Both the position numbers and the translations under genes were made by a program. A stretch of 64,000 nt of DNA from Pseudomonas marginalis (GTDB taxonomy: Bacteria > Pseudomonadota > Gammaproteobacteria > Pseudomonadales > Pseudomonadaceae), in assembly GCF_024169655.1 (NCBI RefSeq), contig NZ_JALJWV010000001.1, positions 1,679,001-1,743,000 on the forward strand, in the 5' to 3' direction. Shown here one piece after another: positions 43,710 to 52,429 of this stretch. The first letter of the stretch is position 1. The number at the start of each line of letters is the position of its first letter. The notes beneath the pieces were generated by a model. That model did no database searches. It was not told the DNA's origin and worked only from the letters and a program-made list of their open reading frames with translations.

Positions 43710-45125
43710 ATGTTTCTTCCGGTAATCATGGCGGGCGGCTCAGGCACTCGTCTTTGGCCTTTGTCCCGTCAGTTGAACCCAAAGCAGTTCCTGCCGTTGG
43801 TGGACGCTGACCTGACAATGCTGCAGGCCACCATCAAGCGTCTTGACGGACTGGAGCATGCCGTTCCTCAATTGATTTGTAATGAAAGCCATCGTTTTCT
43901 GGCGGCAGAGCAGCTTCGGCAATTGGGGCTGGAAGAGGCCAATATCATTCTCGAACCAGTGGGGCGCAATACTGCTCCGGCCATTGCTTTGGCGGCATTG
44001 CAGGCGCTAACCGAGCAGAACGACCCCATCATGCTGGTGCTGGCCGCCGATCACCTGATTCAAGATGTTGAGGCGTTTCACCAGAGCATTGCCAAGGCGC
44101 AAGCACTTGCCGAAGCGGGCAAGTTGGTGACGTTCGCCATTACGCCGATCCATCCTGAAACCGGCTACGGTTATCTTCAAATGGGCGCGCCCGTAGGGGA
44201 TGGAGGATTCGAGGTCAATCGCTTCGTTGAAAAGCCAAACCTTGAAACTGCGCAACAGTACTTGTCTGAAGGCAGCTATTTCTGGAACAGCGGCATGTTC
44301 ATGTTCCGCGCCAGCCGCTACCTTCAAGAACTTGAGCTGTTTCAGCCGGAAATTGTTTCTGTATGCCGTGAGGCTTTGGCCGGCGGTCAGCAGGATATGC
44401 ACTTCACCCGCGTCGACAGCGCAGTATTTGCGACCAGCCCTGATGATTCCATTGACTATGCCGTCATGGAAAAAACGTCGGACGCTGTAATGGTCCCTTT
44501 GAATGCAGGATGGAGTGATATTGGCTCGTGGTCGGCGCTCTGGGAGGTTGGCGAAAAAAACGCTGAAGGGAATTTGTTCAAGGGCGATGTTCTTTCCGAA
44601 AACACCTCTGGCAGTTACGTCCACGCGACGCATCGCCTGGTCACGACTGTTGGTGTGGTCGACCTGATCATCGTCGAGACCAAAGATGCTGTACTCGTCG
44701 CGCACAAGGATCAAGTGCAGGACGTGAAGAAAATTGTTGATCAGCTCAAGAATTGTAAGCGTCAAGAACACGCAAACCACCGTGAGGTCTACCGACCATG
44801 GGGTGTGTACGACTCGATCGACAATGGTGAGCGTTACCAGGTCAAGCGAATCACCGTAAAGCCCGGCGAGAAGCTCTCGGTCCAGATGCATCATCACCGC
44901 GCAGAACACTGGATTGTGGTGAGCGGGACTGCTCGTGTGACCAATGGTGAAAAGACCTATCTAGTGACTGAAAACCAGTCGACCTACATCCCTATTGGTC
45001 AGGTACATGCCTTGGAAAACCCGGGAGTGATCCCTCTCGAATTGATTGAGGTGCAATCCGGGTCTTATCTGGGGGAGGACGATATTGTCCGTTTCGAAGA
45101 TATTTATGGTCGAGTGAAGGGTTGA
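43710..45125 (+). CDS. manC: Mannose-1-phosphate guanylyltransferase / mannose-6-phosphate isomerase
   Basis: The 471-aa bifunctional type II PMI/GMP feeds GDP-mannose into gmd. The guanylyltransferase domain has [24 protein letters not shown] and [10 protein letters not shown]; the C-terminal cupin (isomerase) has [19 protein letters not shown] and [14 protein letters not shown] with the metal histidines. P. aeruginosa relatives are AlgA, PslB and WbpW. Its own promoter region precedes it. The next GT gene follows after 4 bp. Confidence 0.96.
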   Translation: MFLPVIMAGGSGTRLWPLSRQLNPKQFLPLVDADLTMLQATIKRLDGLEHAVPQLICNESHRFLAAEQLRQLGLEEANIILEPVGRNTAPAIALAALQALTEQNDPIMLVLAADHLIQDVEAFHQSIAKAQALAEAGKLVTFAITPIHPETGYGYLQMGAPVGDGGFEVNRFVEKPNLETAQQYLSEGSYFWNSGMFMFRASRYLQELELFQPEIVSVCREALAGGQQDMHFTRVDSAVFATSPDDSIDYAVMEKTSDAVMVPLNAGWSDIGSWSALWEVGEKNAEGNLFKGDVLSENTSGSYVHATHRLVTTVGVVDLIIVETKDAVLVAHKDQVQDVKKIVDQLKNCKRQEHANHREVYRPWGVYDSIDNGERYQVKRITVKPGEKLSVQMHHHRAEHWIVVSGTARVTNGEKTYLVTENQSTYIPIGQVHALENPGVIPLELIEVQSGSYLGEDDIVRFEDIYGRVKG

Positions 45126-45129
45126 TAGT

Positions 45130-45879
45130 GTGAAAATTTCAATCATCACCGTTTGCTATAACAGCGCCTCGACCATTCGTGACACCTTAGAATCGGTACT
45201 CTCGCAAACCTACGAAGACATTGAGTACATCGTGATTGATGGTGCTTCAAAAGACTCGACGCTGGCCATCATCTCTGAGTATGAAGGGCGTATATCGACT
45301 GTTTTGAGCGAGCCTGACAAAGGCATCTATGACGCGATGAACAAGGGTATTAAATGTGCGACCGGAGACTATGTCGGCATTCTCAATTCGGATGATGTGT
45401 TTTCCAGCACCTCTACCATTGAGGAACTGGTGAAGTTTTTGCAGGCCAACCTCGCCTGTGACGCGTCATACGCAAACCTGGTATTTGTCGAGCGCGATAA
45501 CACTGAGGTTGTGACGCGGAAATACTCGTCGTCCGGATTTTCGGCCTGGAAAATTCGCTTTGGTTTCATGATTCCGCATCCGACCTTTTACGCGCGTCGA
45601 AGCCTTTTCGAGCAGTTTGGTTACTATAAGTTGGGTTATCGTGTTTCGGCCGACTTTGAACTCATGGCCCGCTTCATCACTCAAGGCATCAAACTCGCCA
45701 GGCATGACGCGAACATGGTCAAGATGCGTCAAGGGGGAATTAGTACCACGGGATTTTGGTGGAAGGTTCACCAAAATATGGAGATCGTCAGGGCGTGTAA
45801 AGAGAACGGCATCTATACCAACATTTTCATGATTGCCATGAAGATTCCTTTCAAAGTCGCCAGTTATTTTTTTAAATGA
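45130..45879 (+). CDS. Family 2 glycosyltransferase
   Basis: The 249-aa GT-A enzyme begins MKISIITVCYNSASTIRDTLESVLSQTYED and has YIVIDGASKDSTL, EPDKGIYDAMNKGI and LNSDDVFSS (DXD region), then IPHPTFYARRSLF. It is of the WcaA/colanic-type GT2 group. GTG start; its TGA overlaps the next ATG. Location between manC and wbpV suggests it adds the second sugar of the O-unit; that is inference. Confidence 0.87.
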   Translation: MKISIITVCYNSASTIRDTLESVLSQTYEDIEYIVIDGASKDSTLAIISEYEGRISTVLSEPDKGIYDAMNKGIKCATGDYVGILNSDDVFSSTSTIEELVKFLQANLACDASYANLVFVERDNTEVVTRKYSSSGFSAWKIRFGFMIPHPTFYARRSLFEQFGYYKLGYRVSADFELMARFITQGIKLARHDANMVKMRQGGISTTGFWWKVHQNMEIVRACKENGIYTNIFMIAMKIPFKVASYFFK

Positions 45880-46847
45880 TGTCCGTGAATAAGGTCCTGC
45901 TTACAGGCGCGACCGGTTTTGTCGGTTCGCAGCTCTTGGTTAATTTGCTTGAGCACGGGTGTCACTCGGTTGTCGTCGCGTCCCGATCTGATCATGCGAG
46001 CGTTAGTCACCGGTGTCAGGTATTCAACCTGGGCGAGTTCGGCGCGCAGACATTGTGGCATGAGGCGCTGGTTGGTGTTGATTGTGTGGTTCATTTGGCT
46101 GGGCGGGCTCACGTCCTGGCGCGTGAGGCCAATGCCCTGGAGCTGTTCCGCGAGTCCAATACCGAAGCGACCCTTAACCTGGCCAGGCAGGCGGCTGCTC
46201 AGGGTGTAAGGCGTTTCGTTTTTATCAGTTCAATCGGCGTGAATGGCGCACTCACTGCCGGCCATCCTTTCTCAGAGACTTCTGATCCCGCTCCTCATGC
46301 AGATTACGCCGTTTCAAAGCTGGAGGCAGAAATGGGTTTGATGCAACTCTCCAAGAACACGGAGATGGAAGTTGTCATCATTCGACCGCCCCTGGTTTAT
46401 GCGGCTCATGCCCCAGGCAACTTTCGCCGTCTGCTGAAGCTTGTTCATTTGGGTATTCCGCTGCCTTTTGGGCGAGTGAATAACAGCAGGAGCATGATCG
46501 CTCTGGAAAACCTGGTTGATCTCATCGCAGTTTGTGTCGCGCACCCGGCTGCAGCTAACCAAGTGTTTTTAGCGTCTGATGGCGTTGATTTTTCTACTGG
46601 ACAAATAATCGATCTCTTGGCCAAAGGCATGGGTAAGAAAGCGCGGCTGGTCCACTTGCCTATCTCGTTTTTGAGAGTGTCTGCGAAATTGTTGGGTAAG
46701 CAGGGGGTTTATACCCAATTGTGCGGTTCGTTGCAGATAGATTCATCCAAAGCCAGACAACTGCTTGGTTGGGTGCCACCTGTTTCGGCTGAGGCGGCGA
46801 TGATCAGAGCAGGACAAGAGTTCAGTAACAAAGTCGTCGGTTCGTGA
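45876..46847 (+). CDS. wbpV: WbpV-like UDP-4-keto-sugar reductase/epimerase
   Basis: The 323-aa SDR has VLLTGATGFVGSQLL, FVFISSIGVNG and the catalytic YAVSKLEAE. With WbpM it should yield UDP-QuiNAc or UDP-FucNAc, the sugar that WbpL attaches to undecaprenyl phosphate. The wbpV-wbpL-wbpM order is the same as at the end of P. aeruginosa O-antigen loci such as O6. ATGA overlap with the preceding GT gene. Confidence 0.87.
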   Translation: MMSVNKVLLTGATGFVGSQLLVNLLEHGCHSVVVASRSDHASVSHRCQVFNLGEFGAQTLWHEALVGVDCVVHLAGRAHVLAREANALELFRESNTEATLNLARQAAAQGVRRFVFISSIGVNGALTAGHPFSETSDPAPHADYAVSKLEAEMGLMQLSKNTEMEVVIIRPPLVYAAHAPGNFRRLLKLVHLGIPLPFGRVNNSRSMIALENLVDLIAVCVAHPAAANQVFLASDGVDFSTGQIIDLLAKGMGKKARLVHLPISFLRVSAKLLGKQGVYTQLCGSLQIDSSKARQLLGWVPPVSAEAAMIRAGQEFSNKVVGS

Positions 46848-46866
46848 AGCGTTGGAGTCGTAAGTG

Positions 46867-47889
46867 ATGGTTTGGATATTTTTTGTTATTGCCGGTTGCA
46901 TTTCCCTGCTGCTAACGAGTGCTCTACGACGCTATGCGCTTTCTAAAAGCTTGATAGACGTACCCAATGCCCGTAGCTCTCATACGGTGCCCACTCCCCG
47001 TGGTGGCGGTGTGGCTATCGTGTTGAGTTTCCTACTATTGGTGCCTTTGCTCTCGATATTTTCGCTTTTACCTTGGGCTTCTGCCTGGGGGCTGATAGGC
47101 GCCGGGGTTGGTGTCGCGGTGTTGGGTTTCCTGGATGATCATGGTCATATCGCTGCACGATGGCGGCTACTTGGCCATTTCAGTGCCGCGGTGTGGGCAC
47201 TGTTCTGGCTGGGTGGAATACCCCCGTTGACTATAATGGGCGTCGTGTTTGATATGGGCTGGATTGGGATGGTGCTATCCCTGTTCTACTTGGTGTGGAT
47301 GCTCAATCTTTATAACTTTATGGATGGGATTGATGGCTTGGCCAGTATTGAGGCTATCGCTGTCTGCGTCAGTGCGTCGTTGATTTATGCATTGATGGGT
47401 TTCAGTTCGTTGGCATGGGCTCCATTGCTCCTGTCATTCACGGTAGCGGGCTTTTTGTATTGGAACTTTCCCCCTGCGAAGATTTTCATGGGAGATGCGG
47501 GTAGCGGATTCTTGGGCGTGACCTTGGGGATTTTGTCCTTGCAAGCGGCCTGGGTGTCTCCTGCGCTCCTTTGGGTTTGGGTGATTCTGATGGGCGTCTT
47601 CGTGGTGGATGCTACATTCACACTTGTTAGGCGTCTGGTTCGTGGAGACAAAGTCTATGAAGCGCACCGTAGCCATGCCTATCAGTACGCGTCACGACAG
47701 TTCGGCCGTCACTTGCCCGTGACCTTGACCGTTGGTCTTGTGAACGTAGTCTGGCTGCTTCCCGTGGCATTGTGCGTTGCGCTGTTGGGACTGGATGGTT
47801 TTGTTGGTGTGATAATTGCGTATATGCCGTTAGTCATGTTGGCATGGAAGTTCCAGGCGGGTGCAGTTGAGAAGATCGAAGTCAGGTAG
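46867..47889 (+). CDS. wbpL: WbpL-like undecaprenyl-phosphate N-acetylaminosugar-1-phosphate transferase
   Basis: The 340-aa membrane protein has about 10 helices and the WecA/MraY-type motifs VPNARSSHTVPTPRGGG, LYNFMDGIDGLA (catalytic aspartates), FMGDAGSGFLG and YEAHRSHAYQYASRQFG. It starts O-antigen assembly by moving QuiNAc/FucNAc-1-phosphate to the lipid carrier. ATG at 46867 is chosen over an adjacent in-frame GTG at 46864 because of its better spacing from ggag. Confidence 0.95.
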   Translation: MVWIFFVIAGCISLLLTSALRRYALSKSLIDVPNARSSHTVPTPRGGGVAIVLSFLLLVPLLSIFSLLPWASAWGLIGAGVGVAVLGFLDDHGHIAARWRLLGHFSAAVWALFWLGGIPPLTIMGVVFDMGWIGMVLSLFYLVWMLNLYNFMDGIDGLASIEAIAVCVSASLIYALMGFSSLAWAPLLLSFTVAGFLYWNFPPAKIFMGDAGSGFLGVTLGILSLQAAWVSPALLWVWVILMGVFVVDATFTLVRRLVRGDKVYEAHRSHAYQYASRQFGRHLPVTLTVGLVNVVWLLPVALCVALLGLDGFVGVIIAYMPLVMLAWKFQAGAVEKIEVR

Positions 47890-47956
47890 TAAATCTTCTG
47901 AATATCCGCAGTATTAATACTGTTTTTTGCGATGCTTCACCCGTTCGGAGGTAATT

Positions 47957-49951
47957 ATGGATATGTTACGGATCTATTTGTTAGGTCTACCTCGCCGATA
48001 TAAACGATCCATTCAGGTTCTCACCGACGTCGTGCTGGTGTGGCTAGCACTCTGGATGGCTTTCGTTGTGCGTTTGGGGATCGACGAAATGATCAATCCA
48101 ATCCGTATGCATCCATGGCTCTTCGTCTCCGCGCCCCTGATCGCAATCCCCTTGTTCATACGCTTTGGTATGTACCGTGCGGTCATGCGGTACTTCGGTA
48201 ACGATGCGTTGATCGCTATTATCAAGGCTGTGAGCCTTTCGTCTTTGATATTGGCAGTCGTTGTTTATTGGTATAGCAATCATCAGAACGTGGTGCCGCG
48301 TTCCATCATTTTCAACTATTGGTGGCTCAGCCTGATCACTATCGGCGGGCTGCGACTAGCGATGCGTCAGTACTTTTTGGGCGACTGGTTCACTGCCGCG
48401 CAACATGTGCCGTTCACCAATCGCGACAACGGGCTGCCTAAAGTTGCAATTTATGGTGCCGGTGCCGCGGGTAACCAGTTAGTTGCCGCTCTGCGTATGG
48501 GCCGAGTGATGCGTCCAGTGGCCTTTATCGACGATGACCTGAGTATTAGTGACCGCGTGATTTCGGGGCTCCAAGTCTACAAGCCCAAGCATATTCAACG
48601 CATGATCGACGCTACGGGGGCCGAGGAGATTTTGCTTGCCATTCCTTCCTCAAATCGCGGTCGACGTCGTGAAGTCCTTGGTTTTCTTGAGGGGTTCCCT
48701 CTTCACGTGAGAAGCGTCCCGGGTTTCATGGACCTGGCCAGTGGGCGTGTGAAGGTTGATGACATCCAAGAAGTCGACATTGCCGACTTGCTGGGTCGTG
48801 ACGCAGTCCCTGCCCAGCCGGATTTACTGGAACACTGCATCAAGGGACAAAGCGTTTTGGTTACAGGCGCTGGGGGATCTATCGGTTCTGAATTGTGTCG
48901 ACAAATTCTCGCTCTGCAGCCGACGACACTTTTGCTGTTTGAACATAGTGAGTTCAATCTCTACAGTATTCTTTCTGAGCTTGAACAGCGGGTAGCTCGA
49001 GAGTCGTTGTCGGTCAGGATTTTGCCAATCCTGGGGTCGGTGCGTAATCAATCCAAGCTGCTGGATGTCATGAATACTTGGCATGTCGACACCGTCTACC
49101 ATGCCGCGGCCTATAAGCATGTGCCAATGGTTGAGCACAATATTGCCGAAGGTGTATTAAACAACGTGATCGGCACGCTTAATACCGCACAGGCTGCACT
49201 GCGAGCGGGAGTTGCCAACTTTGTTCTGATTTCTACAGACAAGGCTGTACGCCCGACCAATGTAATGGGGAGTACCAAGCGCCTGGCCGAATTGACACTG
49301 CAGGCTCTGAGCTGTGAGCTGGCTCCAGTTTTGTTCGGCGATAGGTCCAATGTTTCACATGTGAATAAAACCCGCTTCACCATGGTTCGTTTCGGCAATG
49401 TACTGGGATCGTCGGGGTCGGTCATTCCGCTATTCCACAAGCAGATCAAATCCGGTGGGCCATTAACGGTCACCCACCCGAAAATCACTCGTTACTTCAT
49501 GACGATCCCCGAGGCGGCGCAATTAGTTATTCAAGCTGGATCCATGGGGCTGGGCGGTGATGTATTTGTGCTGGACATGGGGGAGCCGGTGAAAATTGTT
49601 GAACTGGCTGAGAAGATGATTCACCTGTCGGGTCTCAGTGTGCGTTCCGACAAAAATCTCCATGGAGATATTGCCATCGAGTTCACCGGCCTCCGTCCTG
49701 GCGAGAAACTTTACGAAGAGTTACTCATCGGCGACAACGTCGTTGCCACCCGGCACCCGATGATCATGAGTGCGAATGAAGACCATCTGTCTTGGGACGT
49801 ACTCAAGGCCAGACTGGACGACTTGTTGGCTGCCGTGGAGGATGACGACTACACCCGCGTCCGCCAACTCTTGCGCGAAACCGTCAGTGGCTACTCCCCC
49901 GACGGCGAAATCGTCGACTGGATCTACCAGCAACGTCGCCTGGAACCGTGA
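47957..49951 (+). CDS. wbpM: WbpM-type UDP-GlcNAc 4,6-dehydratase
   Basis: The 664-aa protein has four N-terminal membrane helices, a CoA-binding-like segment (VAIYGAGAAGNQLVAAL) and a dehydratase domain (VLVTGAGGSIGSELCRQIL). The usual catalytic tyrosine is methionine in NVMGSTKR, the Ser-Met-Lys triad known for WbpM. It makes UDP-4-keto-6-deoxy-GlcNAc for WbpV. ATG at 47957 behind ggaggt gives the length of P. aeruginosa WbpM; an in-frame ATG at 47927 lacks that site. It closes the O-antigen locus. Confidence 0.97.
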   Translation: MDMLRIYLLGLPRRYKRSIQVLTDVVLVWLALWMAFVVRLGIDEMINPIRMHPWLFVSAPLIAIPLFIRFGMYRAVMRYFGNDALIAIIKAVSLSSLILAVVVYWYSNHQNVVPRSIIFNYWWLSLITIGGLRLAMRQYFLGDWFTAAQHVPFTNRDNGLPKVAIYGAGAAGNQLVAALRMGRVMRPVAFIDDDLSISDRVISGLQVYKPKHIQRMIDATGAEEILLAIPSSNRGRRREVLGFLEGFPLHVRSVPGFMDLASGRVKVDDIQEVDIADLLGRDAVPAQPDLLEHCIKGQSVLVTGAGGSIGSELCRQILALQPTTLLLFEHSEFNLYSILSELEQRVARESLSVRILPILGSVRNQSKLLDVMNTWHVDTVYHAAAYKHVPMVEHNIAEGVLNNVIGTLNTAQAALRAGVANFVLISTDKAVRPTNVMGSTKRLAELTLQALSCELAPVLFGDRSNVSHVNKTRFTMVRFGNVLGSSGSVIPLFHKQIKSGGPLTVTHPKITRYFMTIPEAAQLVIQAGSMGLGGDVFVLDMGEPVKIVELAEKMIHLSGLSVRSDKNLHGDIAIEFTGLRPGEKLYEELLIGDNVVATRHPMIMSANEDHLSWDVLKARLDDLLAAVEDDDYTRVRQLLRETVSGYSPDGEIVDWIYQQRRLEP

Positions 49952-50005
49952 GTTAACACTCTGTAACCCACCCACTTTTGACACCCTCCACCCATCGCCT
50001 AACGT

Positions 50006-50038
50006 AGAAAAGCAGCTTCGGAAAAGCTGCTTTTTCTA
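50006..50038 (+). terminator. Rho-independent terminator after wbpM
   Basis: A long stem (agaaaagcagctt / aagctgctttttct) with a short loop and a T5 run ends the O-antigen locus. Confidence 0.9.
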
Positions 50039-50065
50039 CCTCACCGATGTCATGGAGCCTCACCA

Positions 50066-50398
50066 ATGCAAAACACCTACCTCACCTCCCTAATCTTCGC
50101 CTTCCTCACCACTCTCTCCGCCGCCACCACCGCCGCCCCATCGATCAAGCCCGAACCCCCAACCCCCATCACCACCCAAATGGCCCAATCCGAACAATCC
50201 ACCAAGGTCAACCTCAACGCTGCCGATGCCGAAACCCTGCGTCGTGACCTCTTCGGCATCGGTGCCGCGAAGGCCAACGCAATCATCGCCTATCGCGAAA
50301 GCAACGGTCCGTTCATGGCGGTGGATGAGTTGTTGGAAGTAAAGGGCATCGGCAAGGCGTTGCTGGAGAAAAATCGGGGCAGGTTAGAGATCAAATAA
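50066..50398 (+). CDS. ComEA-like helix-hairpin-helix protein
   Basis: The 110-aa product has a signal peptide (cleavage near AATTAA), a Pro/Thr-rich linker and one HhH DNA-binding domain (VNLNAADAETLRRDLFGIGAAKANAIIAYRESNGPF, VKGIGKALLEKNRGRL). ComEA proteins bind incoming DNA in the periplasm during transformation. It occupies the same place after wbpM in P. aeruginosa. It has its own terminator and no other competence gene nearby. Confidence 0.92.
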   Translation: MQNTYLTSLIFAFLTTLSAATTAAPSIKPEPPTPITTQMAQSEQSTKVNLNAADAETLRRDLFGIGAAKANAIIAYRESNGPFMAVDELLEVKGIGKALLEKNRGRLEIK

Positions 50399-50406
50399 GT
50401 ATCGGG

Positions 50407-50432
50407 AGGCCGGTCAGTGACCGGCCTTTTTT
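50407..50432 (+). terminator. Rho-independent terminator of the ComEA-like gene
   Basis: Stem aggccggtca / tgaccggcct with a minimal loop and a T6 run directly after the stop codon. Confidence 0.92.
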
Positions 50433-50550
50433 CATACGGGCTCTGCGCTTTCAAACCGTCACCCACGATTTCCACGATGCATGTTAACCAAGCTGAATCT
50501 TTTTGCACCGCACAGCTCTTGGCATGGAAAGTGATTACTGTCACAGGGAG

Positions 50551-50565
50551 GATTGTTCAACAATC
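50551..50565. promoter_or_regulatory. Perfect palindrome, candidate GntR operator
   Basis: gattgttcaacaatc is a 7-1-7 perfect inverted repeat placed 11 bases before the GntR start codon. Its size and symmetry suit a FadR-subfamily dimer and suggest autoregulation. Confidence 0.5.
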
Positions 50566-50576
50566 GTGAGGTAACG

Positions 50577-51221
50577 ATGCCATTCAGCTTGTCCTTAGCC
50601 GACCAGATCGCCCTGGAACTGCGTGCCGATATCATCGGTGGCCGACTGTTGCCGGGAATGGCGCTGGTCGAGGTGGAGTTGGTCAAAGCCTATAACGCGT
50701 CGCGCAATACGATTCGTGAGGCGTTGCACCGTTTGGGGCAGGAAGGGTTGACGCGCTATGTGCGTAACAAGGGCGTGATGGTGCGTCGGGTGGAGCGCGA
50801 AGAGGTGCGGGATTTATTTGTCGTCCGTCGTACCCTTGAATTGCAGACCATTGCCCAGAGCGGTGCGCTCACCCAAGACCAATCCGAGCGTATGCAAAAC
50901 GCCATCGAGGCCACCGCGCTGGCCCGCGAGCGCGAGGACTGGCGGGCGGTGGCCACCCACAGCCTGGTGTTTCACCAGCAGATTGTCGGGCTGATGCGCA
51001 GTCCGCTGTTCGATGAGTTTTTCGCTCAGGTAATCGCCCAATTGCGTCTGGTGTTTTGCGCCGCGCCCGATGAACAGCGCTTTCAGTCGCCCTGGCTGGA
51101 GCGTGATCGTGAAATATACGAGTTACTGATCCACGGAAATAAACCGGCGGCAGGCGAGGCGATGAGCCTGTACCTGGATGATTCCGAACGCCTTTCGTTA
51201 GCCCTGTTTACGCACCCTTGA
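50577..51221 (+). CDS. GntR-family transcriptional regulator (FadR/FCD subgroup)
   Basis: The 214-aa protein has an N-terminal winged helix (LADQIALELRADIIGGRLLPGMAL, YNASRNTIREALHRLGQEGL) and an all-helical FCD-type ligand domain (RDLFVVRRTLELQTI, then HSLVFHQQIVGLMRS with candidate metal ligands). ATG at 50577 behind gaggt is preferred to an in-frame ATG at 50553 inside the palindrome. It precedes the DUF1989 gene by 15 bp, so the two are probably co-transcribed and the regulator probably controls that step. Effector unknown. Confidence 0.9.
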   Translation: MPFSLSLADQIALELRADIIGGRLLPGMALVEVELVKAYNASRNTIREALHRLGQEGLTRYVRNKGVMVRRVEREEVRDLFVVRRTLELQTIAQSGALTQDQSERMQNAIEATALAREREDWRAVATHSLVFHQQIVGLMRSPLFDEFFAQVIAQLRLVFCAAPDEQRFQSPWLERDREIYELLIHGNKPAAGEAMSLYLDDSERLSLALFTHP

Positions 51222-51236
51222 TCGAGGACCCGCAGC

Positions 51237-52085
51237 ATGTACAAAGACTATCCAGCCGCTTACCAGGTCAGCAAAGGTTCGGCGTTGCAGGTCGACACAG
51301 CGTTTTATGAGCGTATTCGTGAGCGCAAGGATCAGCGCACTTTGGTCGAACAGTTCGAGGTGCCGATTCGCACGGGCAGGGCGTGGAAGGTGCCGGCCGG
51401 GCATGTGTTCCGTGTGACTACGCCGGTGGGGCCACAGGTGGGCGACTTCAATGTGTGGAACGCCAACGACCCGCGCGAACGCCTGTGGGCCGCGCGCACG
51501 CGCCAGTTACAGGGTGCGCATGTCAGCACCCATGACCGACTGTGGTCGAACCTGCCATTCCTGCGGCCGTTGGTGACCATCACCGATGACAGCCTGGCGA
51601 GCTACGGCATTGATGAACACGGCGGGCGCTTGCACGATTTGCTCGGTACGCGCTGCGACCCGTATGTGAACCGCATGCTCACTGGTGAAGATTTCCATCA
51701 TCACTGCCACTCGAACCTGACCCGTGCGGTGTTGCCTCACGGTCTGACGGAATTCGACGTGCATGACGTGCTGAATATTTTCCAGTGCACGGGCCTGAAT
51801 CACGACGACATGTATTTCATGAAGGCGTGTCCGGCGCAGAAGGGCGATTACCTGGAGTTTTTTGCCGAGATTGATTTGCTATGTGCGCTGTCGACTTGCC
51901 CGGGTGGGGATCTGTCGCTGCCGATGTGGGGGCCGGATGCACAGGACCCGCTGACGGTGTGCCGTCCGCTGGGGGTTGAGATTTATCGATTGGAAGAAGA
52001 GTTGCTGAACGGCTGGAGCTCGCCTGCGCGTGCTGCCTATAAAGGGCTGCACGGGTTGCAGATTGCCAAGGCGGATTGGGAGTAG
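51237..52085 (+). CDS. DUF1989 (urea-carboxylase-associated family) protein
   Basis: The 282-aa soluble protein has the family stretches RAWKVPAGHVFRVTTPVGPQVGDFNVWNA, CHSNLTRAV and DVLNIFQCTGLNHDD, then ALSTCPGGDLSLPMWG with conserved Cys/His possible metal ligands. Members occur beside urea carboxylase genes and with guanidine/amine metabolism; here no urea carboxylase is present. The GntR regulator upstream and the ethanolamine-type permease nearby suggest a nitrogen-compound catabolic role. Its exact reaction is not known to me. Confidence 0.85.
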   Translation: MYKDYPAAYQVSKGSALQVDTAFYERIRERKDQRTLVEQFEVPIRTGRAWKVPAGHVFRVTTPVGPQVGDFNVWNANDPRERLWAARTRQLQGAHVSTHDRLWSNLPFLRPLVTITDDSLASYGIDEHGGRLHDLLGTRCDPYVNRMLTGEDFHHHCHSNLTRAVLPHGLTEFDVHDVLNIFQCTGLNHDDMYFMKACPAQKGDYLEFFAEIDLLCALSTCPGGDLSLPMWGPDAQDPLTVCRPLGVEIYRLEEELLNGWSSPARAAYKGLHGLQIAKADWE

Positions 52086-52096
52086 GGCAGAAGAGG

Positions 52097-52139
52097 GGGC
52101 TGCTTCGCAGCCCAACGGGAGCAAGCTCCCTCGCCACAG
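52097..52139. repeat. Stem-loop plus single REP element between convergent genes
   Basis: gggctgc/gcagccc with a TTC loop (52097-52113) is followed by a solitary REP-like half (gggagcaagctccctcgcca). It lies between the DUF1989 gene and the convergent small gene and may end both transcripts. Confidence 0.65.
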
Positions 52140-52151
52140 GGGCAAACCAGG

Positions 52152-52319
52152 TCAGCGGTCCTGCGAGTCCTTGGCATCCGCCTGCGCATTGCGCTCGGCC
52201 ACGCGTTTGCGTTGTTCGTCGGTGAGTTCCACTTTGTTGGCGCTGTCACGCAGCATCAGCAGCCCGCCGACGATCGACCCGATCGCAACCACCATAATCA
52301 ACCATGCATACCACGGCAT
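52152..52319 (-). CDS. DUF2897-family small membrane protein
   Basis: This 55-aa gene starts at ATG 52319 behind a strong aaggag. The product has one N-terminal membrane helix (MPWYAWLIMVVAIGSIVGG), then a charged tail (LTDEQRKRVAERNAQADAKD) ending in DR. This is the layout of the DUF2897 proteins of Pseudomonas. Function unknown. Transcription is opposite to the DUF1989 gene. Confidence 0.8.
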   Translation of the reverse strand: MPWYAWLIMVVAIGSIVGGLLMLRDSANKVELTDEQRKRVAERNAQADAKDSQDR

Positions 52320-52429
52320 AACGCTCTCCTTGAGGCAGATTGCCGTGGGAGGTTTTTCCCACGGTAATAACTGCTTTGAGTTACAGGCTTTCTGAGTAGT
52401 TCAGTGTAGGCCTGTTCCGCCTCAAAACC

